Shown here: piece after piece, positions 1 to 5,899 of the stretch
How positions within the stretch are numbered: the stretch's first letter is position 1
Layout of the letters: each line of letters opens with the position of its first letter
Program-made: the position numbers and the translations under genes
Source of the DNA: Clostridia bacterium
GTDB taxonomy: Bacteria; Bacillota; Clostridia; Oscillospirales; Acutalibacteraceae
DNA: 7,729 nucleotides
Direction of reading: 5' to 3'
NCBI GenBank assembly: GCA_900768035.1
Contig: CAAGBH010000106.1
Span: 1 to 7,729, forward strand
Notes under the pieces: generated by a model
Databases searched by the model: none
The model's input: only the letters and a program-made list of their open reading frames with translations
What the model was told of the DNA's origin: nothing

Positions 1-581
1 GTATGACCGACGGCAAGGATAAGATTTATAAGTTTGCGGTGGGAAGTCTTCCAAAGCAAAGAGAAGAACTTAAAAAATTGGTTTCTTACTGTTATAGGGA
101 AGACAGTGATGTTAGAAATCAAATTCAGAATGCTATCACATTTGAACTTGATGCTGTAAATGAATTTTTGGTTAAGTTTTCAAAGATATTCCTTTATATT
201 GGTTTAGGTTTTGCGTTGTTTGCGGCAATAATGCTATCAAACTTTATAGCAATGAGTATATCCTATAAAAAACAGGAAATCGGAATACTTCGAGCAATCG
301 GCTCACGCAGTAACGATGTTTTCAGAATTTTCTTCTCAGAAAGTTTTATAATTGCTATGATAAACTTCGTTTTATCTGCTATGGGCGTATTTGTTGTTAC
401 AAACATAATTAATTATATAGTAAGAAACGAAGTTGGAATTTTAATAACTGTTTTAAGTTTTTCTTTGAGGCAGGTAATACTTCTTCTTGCGGTAAGTATT
501 CTTGTTGCATTTTTGGCAAGTTTCTTCCCGGTTAAAAAGATTGCCTCTAAAAAACCTATTGATGCTATAAGAAACAGATAA
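1..581 (+). CDS. ABC transporter permease, FtsX-like C-terminal part (5' truncated by window)
   Basis: This is the C-terminal part of an inner-membrane permease of the FtsX/MacB type, which works with a separate ATPase subunit. The reading frame is open from the left edge; the ATG at base 3 is very probably internal, because FtsX permeases have further N-terminal sequence. About 192 residues are visible. A hydrophilic stretch comes first, then three hydrophobic segments at roughly residues 60-83, 111-138 and 155-176. The stretch between the first two (KKQEIGILRAIGSRSNDVFRI) is the classic cytoplasmic loop of this family that contacts the ATPase. The C-terminus SFFPVKKIASKKPIDAIRNR is also typical. 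The substrate cannot be told. A strong terminator follows directly, so this is the last gene of its operon. Family assignment is firm; subfamily is not. Confidence 0.85.
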   Translation, partial: MTDGKDKIYKFAVGSLPKQREELKKLVSYCYREDSDVRNQIQNAITFELDAVNEFLVKFSKIFLYIGLGFALFAAIMLSNFIAMSISYKKQEIGILRAIGSRSNDVFRIFFSESFIIAMINFVLSAMGVFVVTNIINYIVRNEVGILITVLSFSLRQVILLLAVSILVAFLASFFPVKKIASKKPIDAIRNR

Positions 582-585
582 TATT

Positions 586-619
586 AAAAGCGGTGCAATT
601 TGAAAATTGTACCGCTTTT
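586..619 (+). terminator. Intrinsic terminator after the permease gene
   Basis: A near-perfect hairpin starts five bases after the permease stop codon. AAAAGCGGT (586-594) pairs with ACCGCTTTT (611-619), followed inward by a G-T wobble and CAATTT/AAATTG. The right arm supplies the T tract for the plus strand, and the A tract on the left arm would serve minus-strand transcription equally. Confidence 0.85.
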
Positions 620-622
620 CGA

Positions 623-651
623 TTGACAAAATTACTCTTATTGTATAAAAT
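623..651 (+). promoter_or_regulatory. Sigma-A type promoter of rpe
   Basis: A perfect -35 TTGACA (623-628) is followed by TATAAAAT. Read as TAAAAT (646-651) the spacer is 17 bases; read as TATAAA (644-649) it is 15. It sits just after the upstream terminator and 30 bases before the rpe start, so rpe is probably its own transcription unit. Confidence 0.7.
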
Positions 652-680
652 TAAAATATGATATAAAAAAGGGGATTATT

Positions 681-1325
681 ATGGCGGTTAAAATTTCACC
701 ATCTGTGCTTTCGGCAGATTTTCTTGATTTGGAAAAAGATATTAAAAAATTAGAGGAACTGGGAACGGATATGCTACATCTTGATGTTATGGACGGAATT
801 TTTGTTCCGAACATTTCTTTCGGTGTGCCTGTTATAAAGTCAATCAAAGCACATTCCACAGCACCGCTTGACGTGCATTTGATGATAGACCGCCCACACA
901 GATATATTAAAGAATTTGCTAAATATGCTGATTGGCTCGGTTTTCACTATGAGGCGGGGAGCGACGTTGCTGAAACTTTAAAGGAAATAAGAAGTCTTGG
1001 ATGTAAAGCGTATCTTACCATAAAACCTGCTACTGCCCCTCAGGAAATTTTCGAGTTTTTGCCTCTTTGCGATATGGTGCTTGTGATGTCGGTAGAGCCG
1101 GGGTTTGGCGGTCAGGAATTTATGCCGTCAGCACTTGAAAAATTATCTGTTTTAAGAGAAGAATGTGCCCGTCAGGGACTCAATATTGAACTTGAGGTAG
1201 ACGGAGGAATCAATACCGAAACCGCACCGCTTGCAGTAGAGGCGGGTGCAACCGTGCTTGTTGCGGGAAGTTATCTTTTCTCTGATAAAATGGAAGAAAG
1301 AATGAAATATCTTAAATCTCTTTAG
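681..1325 (+). CDS. rpe: Ribulose-phosphate 3-epimerase
   Basis: This enzyme interconverts D-ribulose 5-phosphate and D-xylulose 5-phosphate in the cytoplasmic pentose phosphate pathway. The 214-residue length is normal for the family, and the TIM-barrel landmarks appear in order: SPSVLSADF near the N-terminus, HLDVMDG with Asp35 (metal-binding/catalytic), DVHLMI, HYEAG, the phosphate-gripper stretch VEPGFGGQ, the second catalytic Asp174 in EVDGGI, and VAGSYLF at the C-terminal phosphate site. The ATG is set by an AAAGGGG ribosome binding site six bases upstream (668-674). It has its own promoter and terminator. Its last 14 bases overlap the 3' end of the convergent MecA-like gene. Confidence 0.97.
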   Translation: MAVKISPSVLSADFLDLEKDIKKLEELGTDMLHLDVMDGIFVPNISFGVPVIKSIKAHSTAPLDVHLMIDRPHRYIKEFAKYADWLGFHYEAGSDVAETLKEIRSLGCKAYLTIKPATAPQEIFEFLPLCDMVLVMSVEPGFGGQEFMPSALEKLSVLREECARQGLNIELEVDGGINTETAPLAVEAGATVLVAGSYLFSDKMEERMKYLKSL

Positions 1326-1854
1326 AAAAGTAAGTGCCGTAAGTTTTTACGGCATTTTTTTCTATCAAAATTTTGCCGTGTTCTTTTGTGTAAGCCACTT
1401 CAAAAACAGATTCAGTCTGTCTTGAACAAAACTCATTTAAATTAATAAAACAGGGTTTATAGGTTTTTGATGTTATTATCAAGCGGTAATCATATTCTGT
1501 TTTATAAAGTGTGCTTTTTAAATTTCGGTCAATGCGGTATAAAAATAAAATGGCACGGGTCAGGTCTTCGGTTGTTTTAAAAATAAAAAGATATTCTTTT
1601 TTTTGTTTTTTCTCTGCTATGGGCGATAGAATTATAACACAGCCGATGTTTTTCCTTGCTTTTATCTGTATCAGCATTTCTTCATTGAAACTGACACCTC
1701 GCTTTGACAAAACATCTTTTAAAATCTGTTTAAAAGCGCCTTTTATACTCTCGGTCATAGAATATAGTCTTTCATACGTGCCAAAACAATCGAGCACCTC
1801 AAAGTTTGAAAGGGTTATTTTAATTTTATTACCCGAAATGTCTGACACTGTCAT
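1312..1854 (-). CDS. MecA-like adaptor protein
   Basis: The 180-residue product resembles MecA/NegA adaptors, which hand substrates to the ClpC unfoldase in Firmicutes. The N-terminus MTVSDISGNKIKITLSNFEV matches the usual MecA opening (a short beta strand with NKIKVTL). It is followed by a helix and GVSFNEEMLIQIKA, like the GFDVEDSKLLIEA segment of MecA, then a strand ending VIILSPI. The C-terminal half has the EYLFIFKTTEDLTRAI strand-helix, SLYK-like STLYKTEYDYRL, and a final KEHGKILIEKNAV...YF typical of the family's end. I chose the ATG at 1854 because GGAGG (1861-1865) lies upstream at good spacing; an in-frame codon at 1899 has no such site. MecA has an acidic linker between its domains; here it is short and basic (EKKQKK), so the partners may differ. 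Its 3' end overlaps rpe by 14 bases. Confidence 0.72.
   Translation of the reverse strand: MTVSDISGNKIKITLSNFEVLDCFGTYERLYSMTESIKGAFKQILKDVLSKRGVSFNEEMLIQIKARKNIGCVIILSPIAEKKQKKEYLFIFKTTEDLTRAILFLYRIDRNLKSTLYKTEYDYRLIITSKTYKPCFINLNEFCSRQTESVFEVAYTKEHGKILIEKNAVKTYGTYFSKEI
1335..1361 (+). terminator. rpe terminator, lying inside the convergent MecA-like coding sequence
   Basis: TGCCGTAA (1335-1342) pairs perfectly with TTACGGCA (1347-1354) around a GTTT loop and is followed by seven T residues on the plus strand. It begins nine bases after the rpe stop codon and is wholly inside the last 20 codons of the opposite-strand gene. Confidence 0.85.
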
Positions 1855-1898
1855 AAAAAACCTCCGCTCAGGGCAAAATGTTAATGTGGGGTGTTGCA

Positions 1899-2012
1899 AT
1901 GAAGAATAACAGTTTTAATGTCTTTTTGAAAGCAATGTTTTTTACGGCAATGGCAATAATTTTAATACTTATAGGATATTTCACTACGAATTACTTTTTT
2001 AAGCCTTTTTAA
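1899..2012 (+). CDS. Possible small single-span membrane peptide (37 aa)
   Basis: A short frame begins at ATG 1899 after a G-rich GTGGGGTG stretch (1886-1893) and ends at TAA 2012. The product starts MKNNSFNVFLKAMFF, has one strongly hydrophobic segment at about residues 13-29 and ends NYFFKPF. It lies between the divergent MecA-like gene (44 bases between starts) and a terminator that would serve it. I do not recognise a family, and no clear promoter is seen in the short divergent gap. The hydrophobic profile and the terminator support it; its size does not allow certainty. Confidence 0.4.
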   Translation: MKNNSFNVFLKAMFFTAMAIILILIGYFTTNYFFKPF

Positions 2013-2020
2013 AAGTATGT

Positions 2021-2061
2021 AAAAAGAGAGCCGAAATTTTTAATTTTGACTCTCTTTTTTT
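2021..2061. terminator. Bidirectional terminator
   Basis: AAAAAGAGAG (2021-2030) pairs perfectly with CTCTCTTTTT (2050-2059) around a 19-base loop. The plus strand ends in a T run and the minus strand in TTTTTACAT. It serves the small plus-strand frame and the convergent cysteine-rich gene whose stop codon is at 2064-2066. Confidence 0.8.
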
Positions 2062-2063
2062 GA

Positions 2064-2849
2064 TTATTCGTCGATGTCCTCTTCAAAACATCCGCAACAG
2101 GGTTGGTTATCAATGTTGCAGGGTCTCGGTGGGAAGAAGTCGTCTGTGGGGAATTTGATTTTGCTGAAAGTATCGCAAGGATGGTCGGTTGAATTTCTGC
2201 AGGTTTTTTCGGGTACGCAAAAATCATAAATCGGGATAAGCATCTGCACATTTCTTATAAGTTGCACAACGCTGAACAAACCGATTGTTGCAAAAACTGT
2301 GGGTGTGCCGTTTTGAAGTTCGGTCACAACATTACCGCCGATTGCCTCGCAAACACATTCAGGTATACAGCAAACACTTTCATAACAATCTCTGATTTCA
2401 CCCAAGCGTGCTGAGAGCGGAACAGGTTCTACGGTGCTTACAACACATTTTGGCATATTGTTACCGCTTTTGGTTTTGTTTTTGCCGTAACATACATCAC
2501 CTGAAACATTTGAAAATGTCTTAACGCAACCGTCACTGCCAAAAAGGATAACCTTTTTGCTGAATGTTGCAATACCGTTTATAATTTTTGGACAACTTTG
2601 CGGTGAGGTGTAAAGGTCGAAAGAAAGCAAGAAGAAAAATGTAAGGTCACAGGAATAAAAACCTTTGTTGAAGTTTACAGGTTCAACATCAATAAATACA
2701 TTAAGTACTTCTGCACTGCGTAATCTTACGCTTATTGCGTGGTTAATGAGCGCTTGGGTTTCGGGAAGAAAGAAACATCTTAAATCTTCCAAGCAGTCTC
2801 TGTCACAACACTTAACAATTTGTATACAATTAAATATCCCTATAGTCAA
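2064..2849 (-). pseudogene. Cysteine-rich clostridial protein, 5' end missing at the recombinase junction
   Basis: The frame codes for about 261 residues with 22 cysteines, including CC pairs, an ECVCE motif and a QPCCGC cluster near the end. From memory, uncharacterised proteins of this pattern (a CDRDCLEDLR-type opening, VEPVNFNKGFY, KKVILFGSDG, PECVCEAIGG, DFCVPEKTC, a C-terminal FPTDDFFPP) are frequent in spore-forming Clostridia. A role in the spore coat is a guess from the cysteine content only. The usual N-terminal residues before CDRDC are mostly absent. The only available start is TTG at 2849, without a ribosome binding site and inside the recombinase gene. I therefore read it as the 3' part of a gene interrupted by the element on its right. 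The 3' end is intact and followed by a terminator. Confidence 0.65.
2820..2829. other. Candidate attachment-site region (TTGTATACAA palindrome)
   Basis: A 10-base perfect palindrome sits directly next to the recombinase stop codon (2830-2832) and inside the start of the truncated cysteine-rich frame. Large serine recombinase genes often lie at the very end of their element next to the attachment site, so the crossover should be near here. The true core cannot be fixed without the other end of the element. Confidence 0.3.
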
Positions 2850-4335
2850 GCGAGATTACGAATTGGTTGGGTTTCCAACCTCGCTCTTTGTAGTATGTAC
2901 CGCCTGTTACAACTTCTTTTAGAAGTTTGTTGCGCTGTGGGGGAGTGGAGTTCCAGTATAGTTTAAGCACGTTTTCCATTCGGGTAATGATTTGGTCGAC
3001 ATTATCAACCGATTCAATTTGTTGTTTTGCTGATAGTTCTTTTTGTTGCTGTTGCAATTCGTTAGTTCGTTTGGCAATTATGTTGGAACGCTCGATATAA
3101 GTATCAACGTCATAAATGCCGCGTTCTAAAAAGTCGTGCAAACTGTTCTTTTGTTTTTGCAGATTGTTTAGTTCTTTTTTAATGCCGTCAAGTGCAATTG
3201 AATAGTCGGGTGTGGTTTTGGGTTTATCCTTATTTGCTTTAAGTTCGTCAAGTTTGGATTTTATATTATCTATAACCGCTTGTTCGACATAGTCAAGCCG
3301 AGATGAAGAGCAACAGCCTTTTGTGGAGCAAAGCAAATGAGTGCTTTGGTATTTGCGGTTTCCATAGGGGCGACGTTGCATACCGAATCCGCAGTTTTTG
3401 CATTTCAGAATGCCTGCAAGTGAGTTTTGAACGGTGCCGTCGTTGTATGGTTTGTGATATCTTCCGTCTAAAATATCATTCGCTTTATCAAACAATTCTT
3501 GGTCGATAATTGCGGGATGTAAACCGTCGTATATCATCCATTCGGATTTATCGTGATATATAGTTTTCATTTTCTTATCGACTGCGCCACGGTTTAAAGT
3601 GTGCTTCTTATTCCAAACAACTTTACCGATATATACCTTATTGCGCAACATAGCCACAATAGATGAACGGTTAAACTGTGCGGAACGGTGCGGATGTGCG
3701 CCGAGGGAGTTTAAAGTGTAGGCAATGGTTTGAGTGCCTAAACCTGAGTTTGCATATAAATCAAATGCCATTCGCACAAATTTGGCTTCTTCTTCAACAA
3801 TTTCAAGTGTGGCTTTTTTATTTACCCGTACATTACGGTAGCCATAAGGGGCAGGTGACAAAAAGCAACCTTCTGAAATACTTTTCAGTGTTCCGTTATG
3901 AAGTCGGCGCTTGATAGTTTTGAGTTCTCGACGTGCCATAAAACTTTCAAACTCGGCATATTCTTCGTCAAGGTCGTTATTTAAATCATAAACTTTTCGA
4001 GGTGTTATGATTTTAACGTCATGACTTTTAAAGGTTTCAAGAATAATGCCTTGTTCACTTGTTGCGCCTCTGCCGAGACGGTCGATATCCATACAAAGTA
4101 CGGCGTTGAATTTTTCTTCTTCGGCATCCTGCAAAAGTTTGAGCATTTGCGGTCTGGCATAAAGACTGTCGCCTGAAACGACGTCTTCGTAAATATTGCA
4201 GATTTGCATATTTGATTGTTTGCTTGCGAACGCCAACAAGGTTTCTTTGTGCCTGCGCAGAGTTTCCTCGACGGTCACCGCTTCTTCATCGGCGCGGCTC
4301 TTACGCAAATAGACGGCAGTAATGAGTTGTGACAT
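2830..4335 (-). CDS. Large serine recombinase (site-specific integrase)
   Basis: This 501-residue protein is the likely integrase/excisionase of the element. The N-terminal resolvase domain (about 5-150) has the nucleophile Ser13 in YLRKSRADEE with Arg11, and the catalytic MDIDRLGRG loop (Arg86, Arg89), followed by the long helix ending ELKTIKRRL. The Recombinase domain (about 155-265) starts with PAPYGYR. A zinc ribbon follows with Cys312 and Cys315 (CKNC) and Cys336 plus Cys341/342. A coiled coil rich in Lys, Gln and Glu spans about 355-445, as in enzymes of the phiC31/TnpX/SpoIVCA group. All key residues are present, so it should be active. The ATG has an AGGAGG site at ideal distance. Its last 20 bases overlap the broken end of the cysteine-rich gene. 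Confidence 0.95.
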   Translation of the reverse strand: MSQLITAVYLRKSRADEEAVTVEETLRRHKETLLAFASKQSNMQICNIYEDVVSGDSLYARPQMLKLLQDAEEEKFNAVLCMDIDRLGRGATSEQGIILETFKSHDVKIITPRKVYDLNNDLDEEYAEFESFMARRELKTIKRRLHNGTLKSISEGCFLSPAPYGYRNVRVNKKATLEIVEEEAKFVRMAFDLYANSGLGTQTIAYTLNSLGAHPHRSAQFNRSSIVAMLRNKVYIGKVVWNKKHTLNRGAVDKKMKTIYHDKSEWMIYDGLHPAIIDQELFDKANDILDGRYHKPYNDGTVQNSLAGILKCKNCGFGMQRRPYGNRKYQSTHLLCSTKGCCSSSRLDYVEQAVIDNIKSKLDELKANKDKPKTTPDYSIALDGIKKELNNLQKQKNSLHDFLERGIYDVDTYIERSNIIAKRTNELQQQQKELSAKQQIESVDNVDQIITRMENVLKLYWNSTPPQRNKLLKEVVTGGTYYKERGWKPNQFVISLDYRDI

Positions 4336-4356
4336 ATTATACCTCCTTTCGACTTT

Positions 4357-4380
4357 TTATTATTACTGTGATAATAATAA
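4357..4380. repeat. Inverted repeat upstream of the recombinase
   Basis: TTATTATTA (4357-4365) and TAATAATAA (4372-4380) form perfect 9-base arms around CTGTGA. It lies just before the recombinase ribosome binding site, downstream of a TATAAT-like -10 on the minus strand (4387-4392). It could be an operator limiting recombinase expression, or a weak mRNA hairpin. The matching -35 is poor. Confidence 0.4.
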
Positions 4381-4427
4381 CACTACATTATAAAAAATGC
4401 AATAAAAAATCAAAAAAGTGGTTTTGC

Positions 4428-4456
4428 TTGCTTTTTAATTATAAGTATGGTAATAT
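4428..4456 (+). promoter_or_regulatory. Promoter of the structured RNA / membrane protein transcript
   Basis: TTGCTT (4428-4433), a 17-base spacer and TAATAT (4451-4456), with TG one base before the -10 hexamer (extended -10). Transcription would start near 4460-4463, immediately before the long inverted repeat. The 308 bases between the recombinase and the next gene (4336-4643) are filled by this promoter, the inverted repeat at 4357-4380 and the RNA below. Confidence 0.6.
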
Positions 4457-4459
4457 TAG

Positions 4460-4632
4460 GGTATACCACACATTATGAATATTCTTGAAAACAAATTGCA
4501 TTTTATTATTGTAAAAATGCAATGGCTTTTTGTTGCACTTGTTTGCGGAATATTCGAATGATGTGTGGTAGCAGTAATTCGAGGCTTTTGCATTTTTCGG
4601 TGCGTGGCTTCGGCTGCGCACTTTTTATTTTT
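4460..4632 (+). ncRNA. Candidate structured small RNA or attenuator leader
   Basis: Just after the predicted start, TACCACACAT (4464-4473) pairs perfectly with ATGTGTGGTA (4561-4570). GAATATTC at 4477-4484 can pair with its copy at 4548-4555. A nested hairpin pairs ATTGCATTTTA (4495-4505) with TAAAAATGCAAT (4512-4523, one bulge). A short single-stranded stretch leads to a nine-pair hairpin (4600-4621) closed by a C(UUCG)G tetraloop and followed by TTTTTATTTTTA: an intrinsic terminator. The AGGAGG of the next gene starts two bases after the T tract. It is either an independent RNA of about 170 nt or a leader that decides read-through into the membrane protein gene. I recognise no known RNA family. 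Confidence 0.5.
4600..4632 (+). terminator. UUCG-tetraloop terminator in front of the membrane protein gene
   Basis: GTGCGTGGC (4600-4608) pairs with GCTGCGCAC (4613-4621), with two G-U wobbles, around TTCG. It is followed by an 11-base T-rich tract (one A). It ends directly before a ribosome binding site, which is the layout of an attenuator. Confidence 0.75.
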
Positions 4633-4643
4633 AGGAGGAAAAT

Positions 4644-4964
4644 ATGCGCTCTGATAAAGAAAATTCTATTATAAATTCCGTTATGTTTGGAATAGCTTTT
4701 GCGTTTTTTGTGGTTTGGGTATTCATCTCCGAAAAAAATTTTTCCGATTCTTTAATTATAAACTTTTTATCGTTGTTATTAATGGCTGTGGGTAGTTTTT
4801 TTATAGGCAATGTTATTATAGGTTTACCTATTGTAATTATTTATTATTTAACAACGTATTCATTTGAAGATTTTTATGATTTATCGGGTAAAAAGCGATT
4901 TTTTATAGTATCTATAGTAGTTTTAATGATATGTGTTCTAATCACCTTTATGGTGACAAAATAA
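4644..4964 (+). CDS. Small multi-span membrane protein, unknown function (106 aa)
   Basis: The product begins MRSDKENSIINSVMFG and is almost all hydrophobic. Likely spans are at about residues 11-29, 36-70 (one long or two short spans broken by a glycine-rich GSFFIGN stretch) and 86-103, with a short loop EDFYDLSGKKR before the last span. No motif or family is recognised. The ATG is fixed by AGGAGG at 4634-4639. It lies downstream of the structured RNA and its terminator, so expression may need read-through. It is the only plus-strand gene between the recombinase and the ImmA-like gene, with a shared terminator after it. The first residues are polar, and there is no cleavable signal peptide pattern. 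Confidence 0.7.
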   Translation: MRSDKENSIINSVMFGIAFAFFVVWVFISEKNFSDSLIINFLSLLLMAVGSFFIGNVIIGLPIVIIYYLTTYSFEDFYDLSGKKRFFIVSIVVLMICVLITFMVTK

Positions 4965-4969
4965 AAACA

Positions 4970-5008
4970 ACCGCCCTTTGTCTTCAAGTCAGAGGGCGGT
5001 ATTTTTTT
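4970..5008. terminator. Strong bidirectional terminator between convergent genes
   Basis: ACCGCCCT (4970-4977) pairs perfectly with AGGGCGGT (4993-5000), extended inward by a T-G wobble, T-A and G-C around a nine-base loop. Seven T residues follow on the plus strand (5002-5008), and the minus strand runs into GTTGTTTTTATTTTG. It ends both the membrane protein and the ImmA-like transcripts. Confidence 0.9.
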
Positions 5009-5756
5009 ATCTATTGGCGCATCGGGAACAGAGGCGGTCCTTATTACAGTGCTCGATAGTATCGGAATAAACTTCTTTGGAGCGATTTAAATATGAACAG
5101 TCACGGTACAGGTGATATACTTCGCCGTAGCGGGTGTAGTAGACTGTTACGGAATCGGTTTCGTCTTTAGATTCGGGAGAACTCGTTTTGCTTTCAAGTC
5201 TATCGGTTGTATCGACTGAACTGTTTGGCTCTTGAGTTGAGGCTTGTGAAGTGATTGAAGACTGGGGAGCGGATACGGGTTGGCTGTCGTCGTTTGACGG
5301 TAAGAGCAACAGGATTATAGCGGAACAGAGGAGAATTAATGCCGATAAACAAAAAACAGCAATACCGATTTTTTGGGTATTGCTTGGCGTTAACAGATAA
5401 TGTGCAAATAGGTTTGCTTCTTTTTCTTGAAGTTTTTTAGTTTTTTCATCGGGCTTATGATTTAAAAGTATGTGCCCGATTTTGTGGGCTAATGCGAACA
5501 GTTGCTTATTAGGGGAAAGAGAATCGTCAATAAAGATACAAACATTGCCGTATTCATCTTTTGTGGAAACTGACGATGATTTTCTGGCGCGGTCGTATAA
5601 TTCGAAATGGATAAGCAGGGAATAGGATGTGGAATACTTTTTAACAATATAATCGTTTTGCTTTGCTGATTTGTGCAGTTGATTAAATGTTATTTTTCCT
5701 TTGTTTAGATGATGTTTGTTTAAAAATGAAATTGCAGTATGTTTGATATAATTCAT
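5007..5756 (-). CDS. ImmA/IrrE-like metallopeptidase-domain protein with altered active site, membrane span and C-terminal Cys domain
   Basis: Residues about 25-123 fit the ImmA/IrrE fold (FIDDSLSPNKQLFALAH, then ILLNH and EKEANLFAHYLL). ImmA proteases cleave the repressor encoded beside them. Here the zinc motif HExxH reads H91-K92-I-G-H95, so the general-base glutamate is a lysine (codon at 5481-5483). Both histidines and the third ligand Glu113 remain, so zinc may bind without catalysis. A membrane span follows (about 129-153), then a Ser/Thr/Pro/Glu-rich linker (154-203) and a C-terminal domain (204-249) with YGEVYHLYRDCSYL and CSRC, like the short YH..C..L cysteine motif found at many Firmicute protein ends; it probably lies outside the membrane. 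GGAAGG upstream sets the ATG. The upstream neighbour on the same strand is an XRE repressor, as in immR/immA pairs, but this gene has its own promoter. Confidence 0.75.
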   Translation of the reverse strand: MNYIKHTAISFLNKHHLNKGKITFNQLHKSAKQNDYIVKKYSTSYSLLIHFELYDRARKSSSVSTKDEYGNVCIFIDDSLSPNKQLFALAHKIGHILLNHKPDEKTKKLQEKEANLFAHYLLTPSNTQKIGIAVFCLSALILLCSAIILLLLPSNDDSQPVSAPQSSITSQASTQEPNSSVDTTDRLESKTSSPESKDETDSVTVYYTRYGEVYHLYRDCSYLNRSKEVYSDTIEHCNKDRLCSRCANR

Positions 5757-5788
5757 TTTTAACCTTCCTTTCTTTATTTGATAATTTA

Positions 5789-5817
5789 ATAATAAAGAAA
5801 GTCATTTTATTTGTAAA
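5789..5817 (-). promoter_or_regulatory. Promoter of the ImmA-like gene
   Basis: On the minus strand TTTACA (5812-5817), a 17-base spacer and TATTAT (5789-5794). Its -35 abuts the tandem TTTTGTCG elements upstream, so transcription here is probably controlled separately from the repressor gene. Confidence 0.65.
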
Positions 5818-5835
5818 CGACAAAATTCGACAAAA
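5816..5835 (-). promoter_or_regulatory. Two tandem Spo0A-box-like sites
   Basis: Read on the minus strand, TTTTGTCGAA (5826-5835) matches the published 0A-box consensus TTTTGTCRAA at all ten positions. TTTTGTCGTT (5816-5825) matches at nine. They are head to tail at exactly 10 bases, one helical turn, and overlap the -35 of the ImmA-like gene by two bases, the position expected for an activator touching RNA polymerase. Binding by Spo0A is inferred from the match only. Confidence 0.45.
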
Positions 5836-5855
5836 GCACCCGATAATGTGGGAGC
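5832..5855 (-). terminator. Weak terminator after the XRE repressor
   Basis: On the minus strand GCTCCC (5855-5850) pairs with GGGTGC (5841-5836) with one T-T mismatch, followed by TTTTGTCGAATTTTG. The stem is short. The T tract is also the first part of the Spo0A-like site. Confidence 0.3.
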
Positions 5856-5899
5856 ATTTTAAATATATATTACTTTAGTTATAATTGAAAATAAAAAAA

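Noticed and set aside
638..859. Minus-strand open frame across the start of rpe
   Set aside because: It is antisense to a certain gene, has a low-complexity serine-rich product and no ribosome binding site.
1511..1909. Plus-strand open frame opposite the MecA-like gene
   Set aside because: It mirrors the coding frame of a recognisable family on the other strand and has no family match.
2665..2922. Plus-strand frame across the cysteine-rich gene and recombinase junction
   Set aside because: It spans two minus-strand genes and the proposed element boundary, with no signals of its own.
3303..3914. Two plus-strand frames inside the recombinase gene
   Set aside because: Both are shadows of the recombinase, whose domains are complete in this stretch.
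4439..4621. Minus-strand 60-residue frame opposite the structured RNA
   Set aside because: Its codons are made of the inverted repeat and terminator stem, and there is no ribosome binding site.
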